DNA of 10,554 nt from Actinomycetota bacterium (GTDB lineage Bacteria > Actinomycetota > Actinomycetes > Streptosporangiales > Streptosporangiaceae): positions 3,805-14,358 of the forward strand of contig PLIQ01000227.1 in assembly GCA_003140115.1 (NCBI GenBank), read 5' to 3'. Both the position numbers and the translations under genes were made by a program. Positions 1-5,893 of the stretch are shown piece by piece (within the stretch, counting starts at the first letter, position 1; the number at the start of each line of letters is the position of its first letter). A model generated the notes under the pieces. The model was not told the DNA's origin and searched no databases. It worked only from the letters and a program-made list of their open reading frames with translations.

Positions 1-518
1 GCGAACTGGCCCGCGGCGCTGCCCACCGCGCCGGCCGCCGCGGACACGAACACGACGTCGCCGGGGCGGATATCGCCCGCCCGGCGCAGCCCGGCGTAGG
101 CGGTGAAACCGGTCTGGCCCATGACGCCGAGCCAGGCCGGCAGCGGGGCCAGTACCGGGTCGACGACGGTGGCCGCCGCGGCCTCGACCACGGCGTAATC
201 GCGCCAGCCCAGACGGTGCCGCACGAAGTCCCCGGCCGCGAACCCGTCGGCCCGGCTGACGACGACCCGCCCGAGGGCCGAGCCGTCCAGCGGGCCGCCC
301 ACCGAGAAGTTGGTCGTGTAATGCTTCTCGGTCTGGTCCATCCGGCCGCGCATGGCCGGATCGACGCTCATGTACGCGTTGCGGACCAGCAGCTGGCCGG
401 GGCCGGGCTCGTCGACCGGCCACTCTTCCACCCCGAAGTTGCCGGGCGTCGGGCGCCCGTCCGGGCGCGTGGCCAGGGTGACGATCCGCGTCGTCCGCGG
501 GATGGGCTCGACCGCCAC
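1..518 (-). CDS. NADP-dependent medium-chain oxidoreductase (PTGR/CurA/YncB-like), C-terminus cut by window edge
   Basis: Only the first 172 codons are inside the window; the gene continues past the left edge. The protein begins MAVEPIPRTTRIV. It carries YMSVDPAMRGRM at residues 49-60, GQTGFTAYAGL at about 134-144 and the nucleotide-binding turn SAAAGAVGSAAGQ at 159-171. These are hallmarks of the zinc-free leukotriene B4 12-hydroxydehydrogenase/prostaglandin reductase branch of medium-chain reductases, which use NADPH to reduce the C=C bond of enones. No zinc-ligand cysteine cluster is visible. The GTG start at 516-518 is chosen because AGGAGGT lies at 523-529, four bases upstream. It is separated from the ThuA gene by 76 bases, more than the other gaps in this strand's run, so it may have its own promoter as well as read-through. 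Family assignment is firm; substrate unknown. Confidence 0.85.
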   Translation of the reverse strand, partial: MAVEPIPRTTRIVTLATRPDGRPTPGNFGVEEWPVDEPGPGQLLVRNAYMSVDPAMRGRMDQTEKHYTTNFSVGGPLDGSALGRVVVSRADGFAAGDFVRHRLGWRDYAVVEAAAATVVDPVLAPLPAWLGVMGQTGFTAYAGLRRAGDIRPGDVVFVSAAAGAVGSAAGQF

Positions 519-545
519 GGGCACCTCCTGCAACCGTCAATTCGG

Positions 546-551
546 ACCCTA
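546..551 (-). promoter_or_regulatory. Candidate -10 element upstream of the partial oxidoreductase gene
   Basis: On the minus strand TAGGGT (within GGTATAGGGTCC) fits the actinobacterial -10 pattern TAnnnT. TTCCCG at 569-574 sits 17 bases upstream and matches three of six positions of TTGACA. Transcription would begin near 539, leaving a leader of about 20 bases that contains the AGGAGGT ribosome site. This is pattern matching only. Confidence 0.3.
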
Positions 552-577
552 TACCGACGCTGGCCAGCCGGGAAGGA

Positions 578-602
578 GTAACTGAATACAGATACTAGTT
601 AC
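578..602. repeat. Inverted repeat GTAACT...AGTTAC over the end of the ThuA gene
   Basis: GTAACT at 578-583 and AGTTAC at 597-602 are perfect inverted arms around a 13-base AT-rich spacer. The stop codon (TAG, complement of 595-597) lies at the edge of the right arm. The local AT richness stands out from the surrounding GC-rich DNA. Without a GC-rich stem or T-run it is a poor intrinsic terminator; it could be an operator or chance. Confidence 0.3.
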
Positions 603-1374
603 CGGCCGGCCGGAACGCGCCGGTGACCGCCCAGTCCAGGCTCCGCTCCAGCACCGTGCGGAACTCGGCCACCGGCCAGCTGCCGAAGTCCCGGCGGCCG
701 AGGTCGTCGACGCCGAGGTCCTGGACGTCGAACCGGCCGCGGCAGTGACCCAGCGTGAAGTAGCAGACGGTGCCCTGGCCGGAGCGCTTGAGGTACAGGA
801 CCGGGCGCGGCTCGTCGTCGCTGACGTGTCCCTCCTCGAAGCCGCGGCACTCGCCGCTGAACCGCGCGTGCAGCAGCACCTCGAGCGGCGGGTGCAGCTC
901 GAGGACGTACAGCTCGTCGCGGACCTCGAACGGCGCCAGGCCGGCCACCAGCGGGTGCTCCGGCGCGGTGATGTGCACCGTGTACGGCGCGATCGGCGGG
1001 TGGGCCAGAAACTGCCCGCCCAGCACCTCCGCGAACCGGCCCAGCACCCGGGGGGTCCGGTACGCGCCGCCGGGCGCGGCCGGCGGGTCGATGGCCGAGT
1101 GCGTCCCGTGCAGCGCCAGCCAGCGGCCGCCCCGGTCCACGAACCCGGCCAGGGCGTCCTGCTCCGCCGGCGAGGGCCGCACGTCACAGGTGTAGCTCAC
1201 CAACAGATCGGCCCGCTCCAGCGCAGTGACGCAGCCGTAATCCGAGAACACCTGGGTCCGCACCTGCTCCCGGTCGCCGAGCAGGCCGAGCAGCTGGTGC
1301 CGCGCGTAGTCGAAGTCGTGCCACCGGCCGCCGCAGACCAGGACCGCGTCCAGGCGGCCGCCCGGACCCGGCAT
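595..1374 (-). CDS. ThuA-domain protein (first of two), class I glutamine-amidotransferase-like fold
   Basis: A 259-residue protein of usual length for a single ThuA domain. Visible family features are VLVCGGRWHDFDYAR at residues 11-25, the central strand and turn RWLALHGTHSA at 84-94, LGGQFLAHPP at 118-127, the EHPLVAGLAPFEVRDELY block at 139-156 and YFTLGHCRGR at 205-214 near the C-terminus. As in other ThuA proteins, the nucleophile-elbow position holds His (H89) rather than the Cys of true amidotransferases. No signal peptide is seen, so it is likely cytoplasmic. The founding member, rhizobial ThuA, is needed for trehalose use together with the dehydrogenase ThuB, but its chemistry is not well settled. 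The ATG at 1372-1374 follows the upstream SDR stop (1376-1378) by one base, indicating translational coupling. Acting on an SDR-made keto compound is inference. Confidence 0.85.
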   Translation of the reverse strand: MPGPGGRLDAVLVCGGRWHDFDYARHQLLGLLGDREQVRTQVFSDYGCVTALERADLLVSYTCDVRPSPAEQDALAGFVDRGGRWLALHGTHSAIDPPAAPGGAYRTPRVLGRFAEVLGGQFLAHPPIAPYTVHITAPEHPLVAGLAPFEVRDELYVLELHPPLEVLLHARFSGECRGFEEGHVSDDEPRPVLYLKRSGQGTVCYFTLGHCRGRFDVQDLGVDDLGRRDFGSWPVAEFRTVLERSLDWAVTGAFRPAGN

Positions 1375-1375
1375 G

Positions 1376-2140
1376 TCAGTACTGGACGCGGCTGATGACG
1401 CCGCCGTCCACGACCAGGTTCACCGCGGTGCAGAAGCTGGCCGCCGGGCTGGCCAGGAAGGTCACCGCGCGGGCCACCTCCTCCGGCTGGCCGAGGCGGC
1501 CGAGCGGGATGCTGGCCCGGATCGATTCGTACAACTCCGGCCGGCCCTCACGTACCTTGTCCCAGGCCCCGCCGGCGAAGAAAATCGGGCCGGGGGAGAC
1601 GGTGTTGACCCGGATGCCCTTAGGGGCTAGCGAATGCCCGAGCGCGGACGCGTGCTCCAGCACCGCCGCCTTGAGCGCGGCGTAGGAGTTCGGCGCCGCC
1701 GGGAACGCGGTGTCGAACGCCGACGTGGTCCCGATCACCACGATCGCGGCCGCGTCGGACTGCTCGAGGTAGGGGACGGCCGCCTCGGCGATCCGGACGA
1801 ACGGCAGCAGGTCCGCCTCGAGACTGATCCGCCACTGGTCGGGCCCCTTGACCGAGCCCGCCGACACGTTGGAGATCACGACGTCCAGCCCGGACAGTTC
1901 CTGCGCCGCGGTCTGCACGAACCCGGTCACGGCCTGCTCGTCGGACACGTCCACCGCCTGGACGTAGACCGTGCGGCCCGTCTCGCGCAGCTCCTTGGCC
2001 AGCGCCTCGAGCGGCTCGACGCCGCGGGCGCACAGGGCCAGATCGCACCCCTCGCGCGCGAGCTCGACCGCGATGGCCCGTCCGATGCCCCGGCTGGCGC
2101 CGGTGACGAGGGCCTTGCGCCCGGTCAACTGCAGGTCCAT
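1376..2140 (-). CDS. Classical SDR-family NAD(P)-dependent oxidoreductase (FabG-like)
   Basis: A 254-residue classical short-chain dehydrogenase. Cofactor loop TGASRGIG is at residues 13-20, with R17 and R39 (end of the second strand, CARG) suggesting NADP(H). D63-V64 follows, then NVSAG at 91-95 in place of the usual NNAG. Catalytic residues are S140, Y153 and K157 (YAALK), with the family's 13-residue Ser-Tyr spacing. VSPGPI is at 181-186 and VDGG at 244-247. It would oxidise or reduce a hydroxyl/keto group of a soluble substrate. The ATG at 2138-2140 is preceded by AGGAGAGG. It lies between the two ThuA genes, 33 bases after the upstream ThuA stop and one base before the next ThuA start, so it is one operon with them. 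The substrate cannot be read from the sequence; an acyl carrier reductase role is possible but not favoured by context. Confidence 0.9.
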   Translation of the reverse strand: MDLQLTGRKALVTGASRGIGRAIAVELAREGCDLALCARGVEPLEALAKELRETGRTVYVQAVDVSDEQAVTGFVQTAAQELSGLDVVISNVSAGSVKGPDQWRISLEADLLPFVRIAEAAVPYLEQSDAAAIVVIGTTSAFDTAFPAAPNSYAALKAAVLEHASALGHSLAPKGIRVNTVSPGPIFFAGGAWDKVREGRPELYESIRASIPLGRLGQPEEVARAVTFLASPAASFCTAVNLVVDGGVISRVQY

Positions 2141-2150
2141 GGCTTGCTTC

Positions 2151-2178
2151 CTCTCCTGATCAAACTCTGCTGATCAAA
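2151..2178. repeat. Tandem 14-base duplication at the ThuA/SDR junction
   Basis: CTCTCCTGATCAAA (2151-2164) is followed immediately by CTCTGCTGATCAAA (2165-2178), differing at one base. Read on the coding (minus) strand, the first copy supplies the ThuA stop codon (TGA, complement of 2174-2176). The second copy supplies the AGGAGAG ribosome site of the SDR gene. It looks like a small slippage duplication that made the spacer. Confidence 0.85.
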
Positions 2179-2998
2179 CCGCCGCGGGCGGCATTATCTG
2201 CGTGGGATATTCGGCCGCCCAGGCGCGAGCCGCCGCGGACGAGACCCACTCCAGGGCGTTGGCGACCAGGCGGCGGTAGGCCGGCTGGCCGAACGTGTCC
2301 GGCCCGTCTCCGGGCTGGAGGTAGACGACGGGGCTGCGCCCGGCGGACTTGGCCCAGCCGATCAGGTCGCTGGCCGGCGGGTGCGTCCAGGCCGGACCGG
2401 ATCGCGGCGTGCCCAGCACCTCGTGGTAGGTCTCCCGGAACGGCCCGTCCGGAGCGTCCGCCCGCAGCAGCGGCACGACGTCCGACTCGAACACCGGGCA
2501 GCAGTACAGCTCGTCGTCCAGCTCGAAGTCACCCACCCCGGCGCACACCGGATGATCCGGGTCGGTCACCCGCGCGGCGTACCGCGCGTACCGGAATCCC
2601 GAATCAGGCCAGCTCCGCCCCCGTAGCTCGGCCGGCGCGTAGTGGTAGCGACCGCCGAGCACCTCGGCCCAGCCCGGCCAGGCGGGCCAGCCGGCCAGCG
2701 CGTGGTGCAAGAACACGAAGCCCAGGCCGGTGTCGAGCAGGTCCAGCAGCCGCCGGGCCACCCGCGGCGCGGGCGGGACCGGCCGCGGCGCGGTCCCGCG
2801 CCGCAGGGCCAGCCCCGGCAGGTCGTAGCAGAGGACGGCGTCGAACACGCCGCGGTGCTCCGGGCCGAGCCAGTCCTGGGCGGCTGGCTGGACCGCGTGC
2901 GCGAACACCCAGCCGCGTTCGGCGCACAGGCCCGCCAGCATGCCGGTGAACGCGTCCAGGTCGACCCGGTGACCTCCGGTCACGGCCAGGAAGCGCAC
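2174..2998 (-). CDS. ThuA-domain protein (second of two)
   Basis: A 274-residue ThuA-like protein, clearly diverged from its neighbour at 595-1374 but with the same plan. It has FLAVTGGHRVDLDAF at residues 3-17, FVFLHHALAGWPAWPGW at 94-110 (H98/H99 at the nucleophile-elbow position, no Cys), EVLGGRYHY at 112-120, DPDHPVCAGVGDFELDDELY at 146-165, and VVYLQPGDGPDTFGQPAYRR with ANALEWV near the C-terminus. It is probably cytoplasmic, with no signal or membrane segment. The start is GTG (2996-2998), two bases after the stop of the upstream SDR (3001-3003); GGGAGC just inside that gene can serve as ribosome site. A role in keto-sugar or related polyol metabolism is inferred only from the family and from flanking SDR genes. 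The conserved HP-aGl-fel-DELY block makes family membership secure. Confidence 0.85.
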   Translation of the reverse strand: MRFLAVTGGHRVDLDAFTGMLAGLCAERGWVFAHAVQPAAQDWLGPEHRGVFDAVLCYDLPGLALRRGTAPRPVPPAPRVARRLLDLLDTGLGFVFLHHALAGWPAWPGWAEVLGGRYHYAPAELRGRSWPDSGFRYARYAARVTDPDHPVCAGVGDFELDDELYCCPVFESDVVPLLRADAPDGPFRETYHEVLGTPRSGPAWTHPPASDLIGWAKSAGRSPVVYLQPGDGPDTFGQPAYRRLVANALEWVSSAAARAWAAEYPTQIMPPAAV

Positions 2999-3000
2999 GC

Positions 3001-3783
3001 TCAGCTGCTCCCGGCGTGGCGGGTCTCGGCGTGGCGGGCCTCGGCGTCGCGGCCCAGGCGGAAGAAGTGCGCTCCGGCCGCGGTGTACCCGCCGTCCACG
3101 TAGATCACCTGGCCGGTGACGTAGCGCGAGTCGTCGGAACAGAAGAACGCGACCACGTCGGCGACGTCGCCCGGGTCCCCGTACCGCCCGGCGGGCAGCG
3201 CCCGGCCACGCCGCAGCCGAGTGGCCTCGTCGCCGTAGTGGGACAGGGTGCCTTCGGTCGGGATGATGCCAGGTCCCACGGCGTTACAGCGGATCCCGAG
3301 CGGACCGAACTCCACCGCCGCCACCCGGGTCAGGGCCTCCAGCGCCGCCTTGGACGCCGGGTAGACCCCGGCCTGCGTCGGGGAGTACTTGGCGGTGATC
3401 GAGGAGACGTTGACGATCGTGCCGCCGCCGTCGCGCGCCATCACCGGGACCAGCCGCTGCATGAGCAGCAGCGGGCCGAGCACGTTGACCGCGAGGACGC
3501 GGCTGGCCTCGTCCATCGGGGTGCTGGCGAGCGGGGTGAACCGCCAGATCGCGGCGTTGTTGACCAGGGCGTCGCACCGCTCCAGCCGGGCGGCCAGGGC
3601 GTCCACGGCGCTCTCGTCGGTGACGTCGAGGGCGCACGCGGTGGCCCCGATCTCCTTGGCGGTCCGGGTGACCTCGGCCTCGTCGGTGTCCACCGCCCAC
3701 ACCGCGAAGCCGTCCGCGACGAGCCGCGCGGACATGGCCCGCCCGAGGCCCCGCGCCGCACCCGTCACGACCGCCGTGCGCAT
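3001..3783 (-). CDS. Classical SDR-family NAD-dependent oxidoreductase, first gene of the leftward operon
   Basis: A 260-residue short-chain dehydrogenase. TGAARGLG is at residues 7-14, and D32 at the end of the second strand (AVDTD) indicates NAD(H) preference, unlike the neighbouring SDR. D53-V54, NNAA at 75-78 and catalytic S128 (NVSSIT), Y141 and K145 (YPASK) are all present, with VDGGY at 229-233. The reading frame stays open far upstream, into the divergent E1 alpha gene. The ATG at 3781-3783 is chosen because GGAGGG lies just before it and the protein then begins right at the Rossmann strand (MRTAVVTGAARG). After the usual SDR end there is a roughly 25-residue tail with a near-repeated AEARHAETRHAG, from a DNA repeat at 3012-3056. 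The substrate is unknown; sugar, polyol or secondary alcohol oxidation are all possible. Confidence 0.9.
   Translation of the reverse strand: MRTAVVTGAARGLGRAMSARLVADGFAVWAVDTDEAEVTRTAKEIGATACALDVTDESAVDALAARLERCDALVNNAAIWRFTPLASTPMDEASRVLAVNVLGPLLLMQRLVPVMARDGGGTIVNVSSITAKYSPTQAGVYPASKAALEALTRVAAVEFGPLGIRCNAVGPGIIPTEGTLSHYGDEATRLRRGRALPAGRYGDPGDVADVVAFFCSDDSRYVTGQVIYVDGGYTAAGAHFFRLGRDAEARHAETRHAGSS
3012..3056. repeat. 15-base tandem repeat in the 3' end of the SDR gene
   Basis: Units CGGCGTGGCGGGTCT (3012-3026) and CGGCGTGGCGGGCCT (3027-3041) differ at one base, and 3042-3056 is a third, more diverged copy. The repeat keeps frame and encodes the Arg/His/Glu/Ala-rich tail beyond the SDR core. 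Confidence 0.7.
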
Positions 3784-3809
3784 CGCACCCTCCGCCCTCG
3801 GGGGCCGCC

Positions 3810-3818
3810 AAACAGTTT
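3810..3818. promoter_or_regulatory. Palindrome AAACAGTTT in the divergent intergenic region
   Basis: A perfect 4+1+4 palindrome, directly followed by an overlapping TCTAGA palindrome (3818-3823). It lies at the expected start point of the leftward transcript, where a repressor could act on the leftward operon. AT-rich palindromes are rare in this GC-rich DNA, but no regulator gene is in the window, so operator function is only a guess. Confidence 0.3.
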
Positions 3819-3826
3819 CTAGAGGC

Positions 3827-3832
3827 AGTGTA
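3827..3832 (-). promoter_or_regulatory. Candidate -10 element for the leftward SDR/ThuA operon
   Basis: TACACT on the minus strand matches TAnnnT well. Transcription would start near 3820 and give a leader of about 37 bases containing the GGAGGG site before the SDR ATG. No convincing -35 element is seen at 17-18 bases. Confidence 0.4.
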
Positions 3833-3853
3833 GCGTTTCTCTGGCACGGCCAG

Positions 3854-3859
3854 TACGGT
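3854..3859 (+). promoter_or_regulatory. Candidate -10 element for the rightward E1/E2/Rieske operon
   Basis: TACGGT fits TAnnnT and lies seven bases before an ATG at 3867. That is the spacing of a leaderless actinobacterial transcript opening with the ten-codon reading frame described next. No good -35 is seen. It lies only 21 bases from the candidate minus-strand -10, so the two divergent promoters would interfere. Confidence 0.35.
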
Positions 3860-3866
3860 AAGGGGC

Positions 3867-3899
3867 ATGAGCAGCCGCGTGGTCGATTTGGAGCAGTGA
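3867..3899 (+). CDS. Possible ten-codon leader peptide upstream of E1 alpha
   Basis: ATG at 3867 opens a ten-codon frame (MSSRVVDLEQ). Its TGA stop (3897-3899) overlaps the E1 alpha ATG (3899-3901) as TGATG, the arrangement typical of translational coupling. The E1 alpha ribosome site GGAG (3890-3893) lies inside this frame. AGGGG sits too close to the ATG to be a normal ribosome site, so translation would need a leaderless mRNA. No run of a single amino acid marks it as an attenuator. It could easily be chance in so short a frame. Confidence 0.25.
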   Translation: MSSRVVDLEQ

Positions 3900-4897
3900 T
3901 GACCGAGTCAGCCGAACAGGATCCGATGTCGGCTCTGCCGCCCGACGTCATCCACGACCTCCACCGGCGTATGGTCCGGATCCGGCTCTTCGAGGAGACG
4001 GCAGGCAAGCTGATGGAAGCGGGCCGGCTGCCCGGCTTCCTGCACCTGTACGTCGGGCAGGAGGCGGTCGCGGCCGGCGTGATGGCCACGCTGCGGGCCG
4101 ACGACGTCATCACCTCGACCCACCGCGGCCACGGGCACGCGGTGGCCAAGGGCGCGGATCTGCGTTACATGTACGCCGAGCTGTTCGGCAAGCAGACCGG
4201 CTACTGCAAGGGCCGCGGCGGCAGCATGCACATCAACGACCTGAGCATCGGCATGCTCGGCGCGAACGGCATCGTGGGCGGCGGCATCCCGCACGCCGTC
4301 GGCGCGGCGCTCGCGTCCGTCTACCGGGGCCAGGACTCGGTAGCGGTCCCGTTCTTCGGCGACGGCGCCACGAACATCGGGGTCTTCCACGAATCCGCCA
4401 ACCTGGCCGCCGTGATGCACCTGCCGGTGGTGTTCGTCTGCGAGAACAACGGGTACGCCGAGTTCACCCCGCAGGACCGGCACATGCTGATCAAGGACGT
4501 CGCCGACCGGGCCGCCGCCTACGGCATGCCGTCCGACATCGTGGACGGGATGGACGTCATCGCCGTCTACCTCGCCGCCCAGCGGCTGGTGGCGCGGGCC
4601 CGGGCCGGCGAGGGCCCGTCGATGCTGGAGGCCAAGACCTACCGGTTCTACGACCACCAGGGCGTCAAGGGCCTGCGCATCCCCTACCGCACCCAGGAGG
4701 AGATCGACAGCTGGAAACAGCGGGACGCGATCACCGCCCTGGAGCAGCGCATGATCAGCGCCGGGCTGGCTACTGCGCAGGACTGCGAGAAGGTCTGGTC
4801 CGATACCGGCGAGGAGATCGCCGCCGCGATCCAGTTCGCCGAGGACAGCCCCGATCCCGACCCGGCGCACCTGCTCGACAACGTCTATACGGTGTGA
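3899..4897 (+). CDS. Thiamine-diphosphate-dependent dehydrogenase E1 component, alpha subunit (acetoin/pyruvate dehydrogenase type)
   Basis: A 332-residue E1 alpha, the family's usual length. Seen in order: MVRIRLFEETAGKL near residue 25-38, the GFLHLYVGQEA segment at 46-56, THRGHGHAVAKG at 74-85, GYCKGRGGSMH at 101-111, the thiamine-diphosphate/Mg motif GDGATN at 154-159 ending in NN at 183-184 (26 residues between GDG and NN), and the phosphorylation-loop-like YRFYDHQG at 248-255. The GFLHLYVGQEA and CKGRGGSMH wording is most like acetoin dehydrogenase AcoA, but 2-oxo-acid dehydrogenases share it. With the beta subunit it decarboxylates or cleaves the substrate and passes the acyl group to the lipoyl arm of E2. 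The ATG is chosen over an adjacent in-frame GTG (3896-3898) because GGAG lies five bases before it. It is the first large gene of the rightward operon. Confidence 0.92.
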   Translation: MTESAEQDPMSALPPDVIHDLHRRMVRIRLFEETAGKLMEAGRLPGFLHLYVGQEAVAAGVMATLRADDVITSTHRGHGHAVAKGADLRYMYAELFGKQTGYCKGRGGSMHINDLSIGMLGANGIVGGGIPHAVGAALASVYRGQDSVAVPFFGDGATNIGVFHESANLAAVMHLPVVFVCENNGYAEFTPQDRHMLIKDVADRAAAYGMPSDIVDGMDVIAVYLAAQRLVARARAGEGPSMLEAKTYRFYDHQGVKGLRIPYRTQEEIDSWKQRDAITALEQRMISAGLATAQDCEKVWSDTGEEIAAAIQFAEDSPDPDPAHLLDNVYTV

Positions 4898-4900
4898 GGA
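4896..4900 (+). promoter_or_regulatory. Ribosome binding site deciding the E1 beta start
   Basis: GAGGA overlaps the E1 alpha stop and lies five bases before the GTG at 4906. The alternative in-frame GTG at 4894, inside the E1 alpha stop region, has no purine-rich site in front of it. Confidence 0.55.
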
Positions 4901-4905
4901 CCCCA

Positions 4906-5892
4906 GTGCGCGAGATCACCTACGTCAAGGCCTTCACCGAGTCACTCATGCAGCTGATGGCCGAGGACGAAGACATCCTGGTCATCGGCGAGGACGTGGC
5001 TCAGTACGGCGGCGTGTTCCACGCCTTCGACGGGCTATGGAAGACCTACGGCGACCGCCGGGTCATCGACACCCCGATCTCGGAGATGGGCTTCATCGGG
5101 ATGGGCGTCGGGGCGGCCGCGCGCGGCCTGCGGCCGGTCTGCGACCTGATGTTCTTCGACTTCATCGGCGTCGCGCTCGACCAGCTGTACAACCAGGCGG
5201 CCAAGCTGAAGTTCATGTTCGGCGGCGACGTCTCGGTCCCGCTCACGCTGACCACGGCCGGCGGAGGCGGCCTGTCGGCGGGCCCCCAGCACAGCCAGAG
5301 CCTGGAGGCGTGGCTGGCCCACGTGCCGGGCCTGAAGGTCGCGCTGCCCTCCTCACCGTACGACGTGAAGGGCCTGATGGTGGCGGCCGTCCGCGACGAC
5401 AACCCGACGGTGGTCGTGCTGAACAAGCGGATGCTAGGCAGCAAGGGCCCGGTGCCCGAGGAGATCTACGAGATACCGCTGGGCCAGGCCGCCACGGTCC
5501 GCCCCGGTCGCGACGCGACCATCATCGCGGTCGGGCGCATGGTGCCCGAGTCGGTGACCGCGGCCGGCGAGCTGGCCGAGTCCGGGATCGACGTCGAGGT
5601 GATCGACGTGCGCACCGTCCAGCCGCTCGACAGCCCGACCATCCTGGAATCCATCCGCCGCACCAACCGGGCCCTGGTCGTGCACGAGGCGGTCACCTTC
5701 GGCGGCATCGGCGCCGAGATCGCCGCGCAGATCCAGGAGGAGGCGTTCGACTACCTGGACGCGCCGGTGTTCCGGCTCGGCGCGCCATTCGCCCCGGTCC
5801 CGTTCAGCCCGGTGCTCGAACGCGCCTACATCCCGGACAGCAACCGGATCGTGGCCGAGGTCCGGCGCCTGCTCGAGCGCACCGGGGGCTGA
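4906..5892 (+). CDS. Thiamine-diphosphate-dependent dehydrogenase E1 component, beta subunit (transketolase-like)
   Basis: A 328-residue E1 beta beginning MREITYVKAFTESL. Typical features follow: VIGEDVAQYGGVF, RVIDTPISEMGFIGMGVGAA, the MFFDFIGVALDQLYNQAAKL block, GGGLSAGPQHSQSLEAWLAHVPGL and the C-terminal transketolase domain with EVIDVRTVQPLD and VVHEAVTFGGIGAEI. It pairs with the alpha subunit to form the alpha2-beta2 E1; the beta Glu in GEDVAQYGG is the usual catalytic-site contributor. The GTG at 4906 is favoured because GAGGA precedes it and homologues begin MREITY. Starting at GTG 4894 would add four residues and give a four-base overlap with E1 alpha. Its stop is one base before the E2 start. 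Substrate is uncertain: acetoin, pyruvate or another 2-oxo acid. Confidence 0.92.
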   Translation: MREITYVKAFTESLMQLMAEDEDILVIGEDVAQYGGVFHAFDGLWKTYGDRRVIDTPISEMGFIGMGVGAAARGLRPVCDLMFFDFIGVALDQLYNQAAKLKFMFGGDVSVPLTLTTAGGGGLSAGPQHSQSLEAWLAHVPGLKVALPSSPYDVKGLMVAAVRDDNPTVVVLNKRMLGSKGPVPEEIYEIPLGQAATVRPGRDATIIAVGRMVPESVTAAGELAESGIDVEVIDVRTVQPLDSPTILESIRRTNRALVVHEAVTFGGIGAEIAAQIQEEAFDYLDAPVFRLGAPFAPVPFSPVLERAYIPDSNRIVAEVRRLLERTGG

Positions 5893-5893
5893 C

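Noticed and set aside
595..3783. Possible class I glutamine amidotransferase activity of the two ThuA proteins
   Set aside because: The fold is related, but the elbow positions hold His (H89; H98/H99) instead of the catalytic Cys.
3389..3898. N-terminal extension of about 170 residues on E1 alpha
   Set aside because: It overlaps the SDR gene antisense and is low-complexity Ser/Ala/Thr/Arg. The family starts near the chosen ATG, which has its own ribosome site.
3784..4149. N-terminal extension of about 122 residues on the first leftward SDR
   Set aside because: The frame stays open only because it mirrors the E1 alpha coding sequence. The extension has no SDR features, and GGAGGG precedes the ATG at 3783, where the Rossmann fold begins.
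3908..4870. Minus-strand open frame of 320 codons opposite E1 alpha
   Set aside because: Fully nested antisense inside a complete, motif-rich E1 alpha gene; no domain features and no ribosome site sought it out as real.
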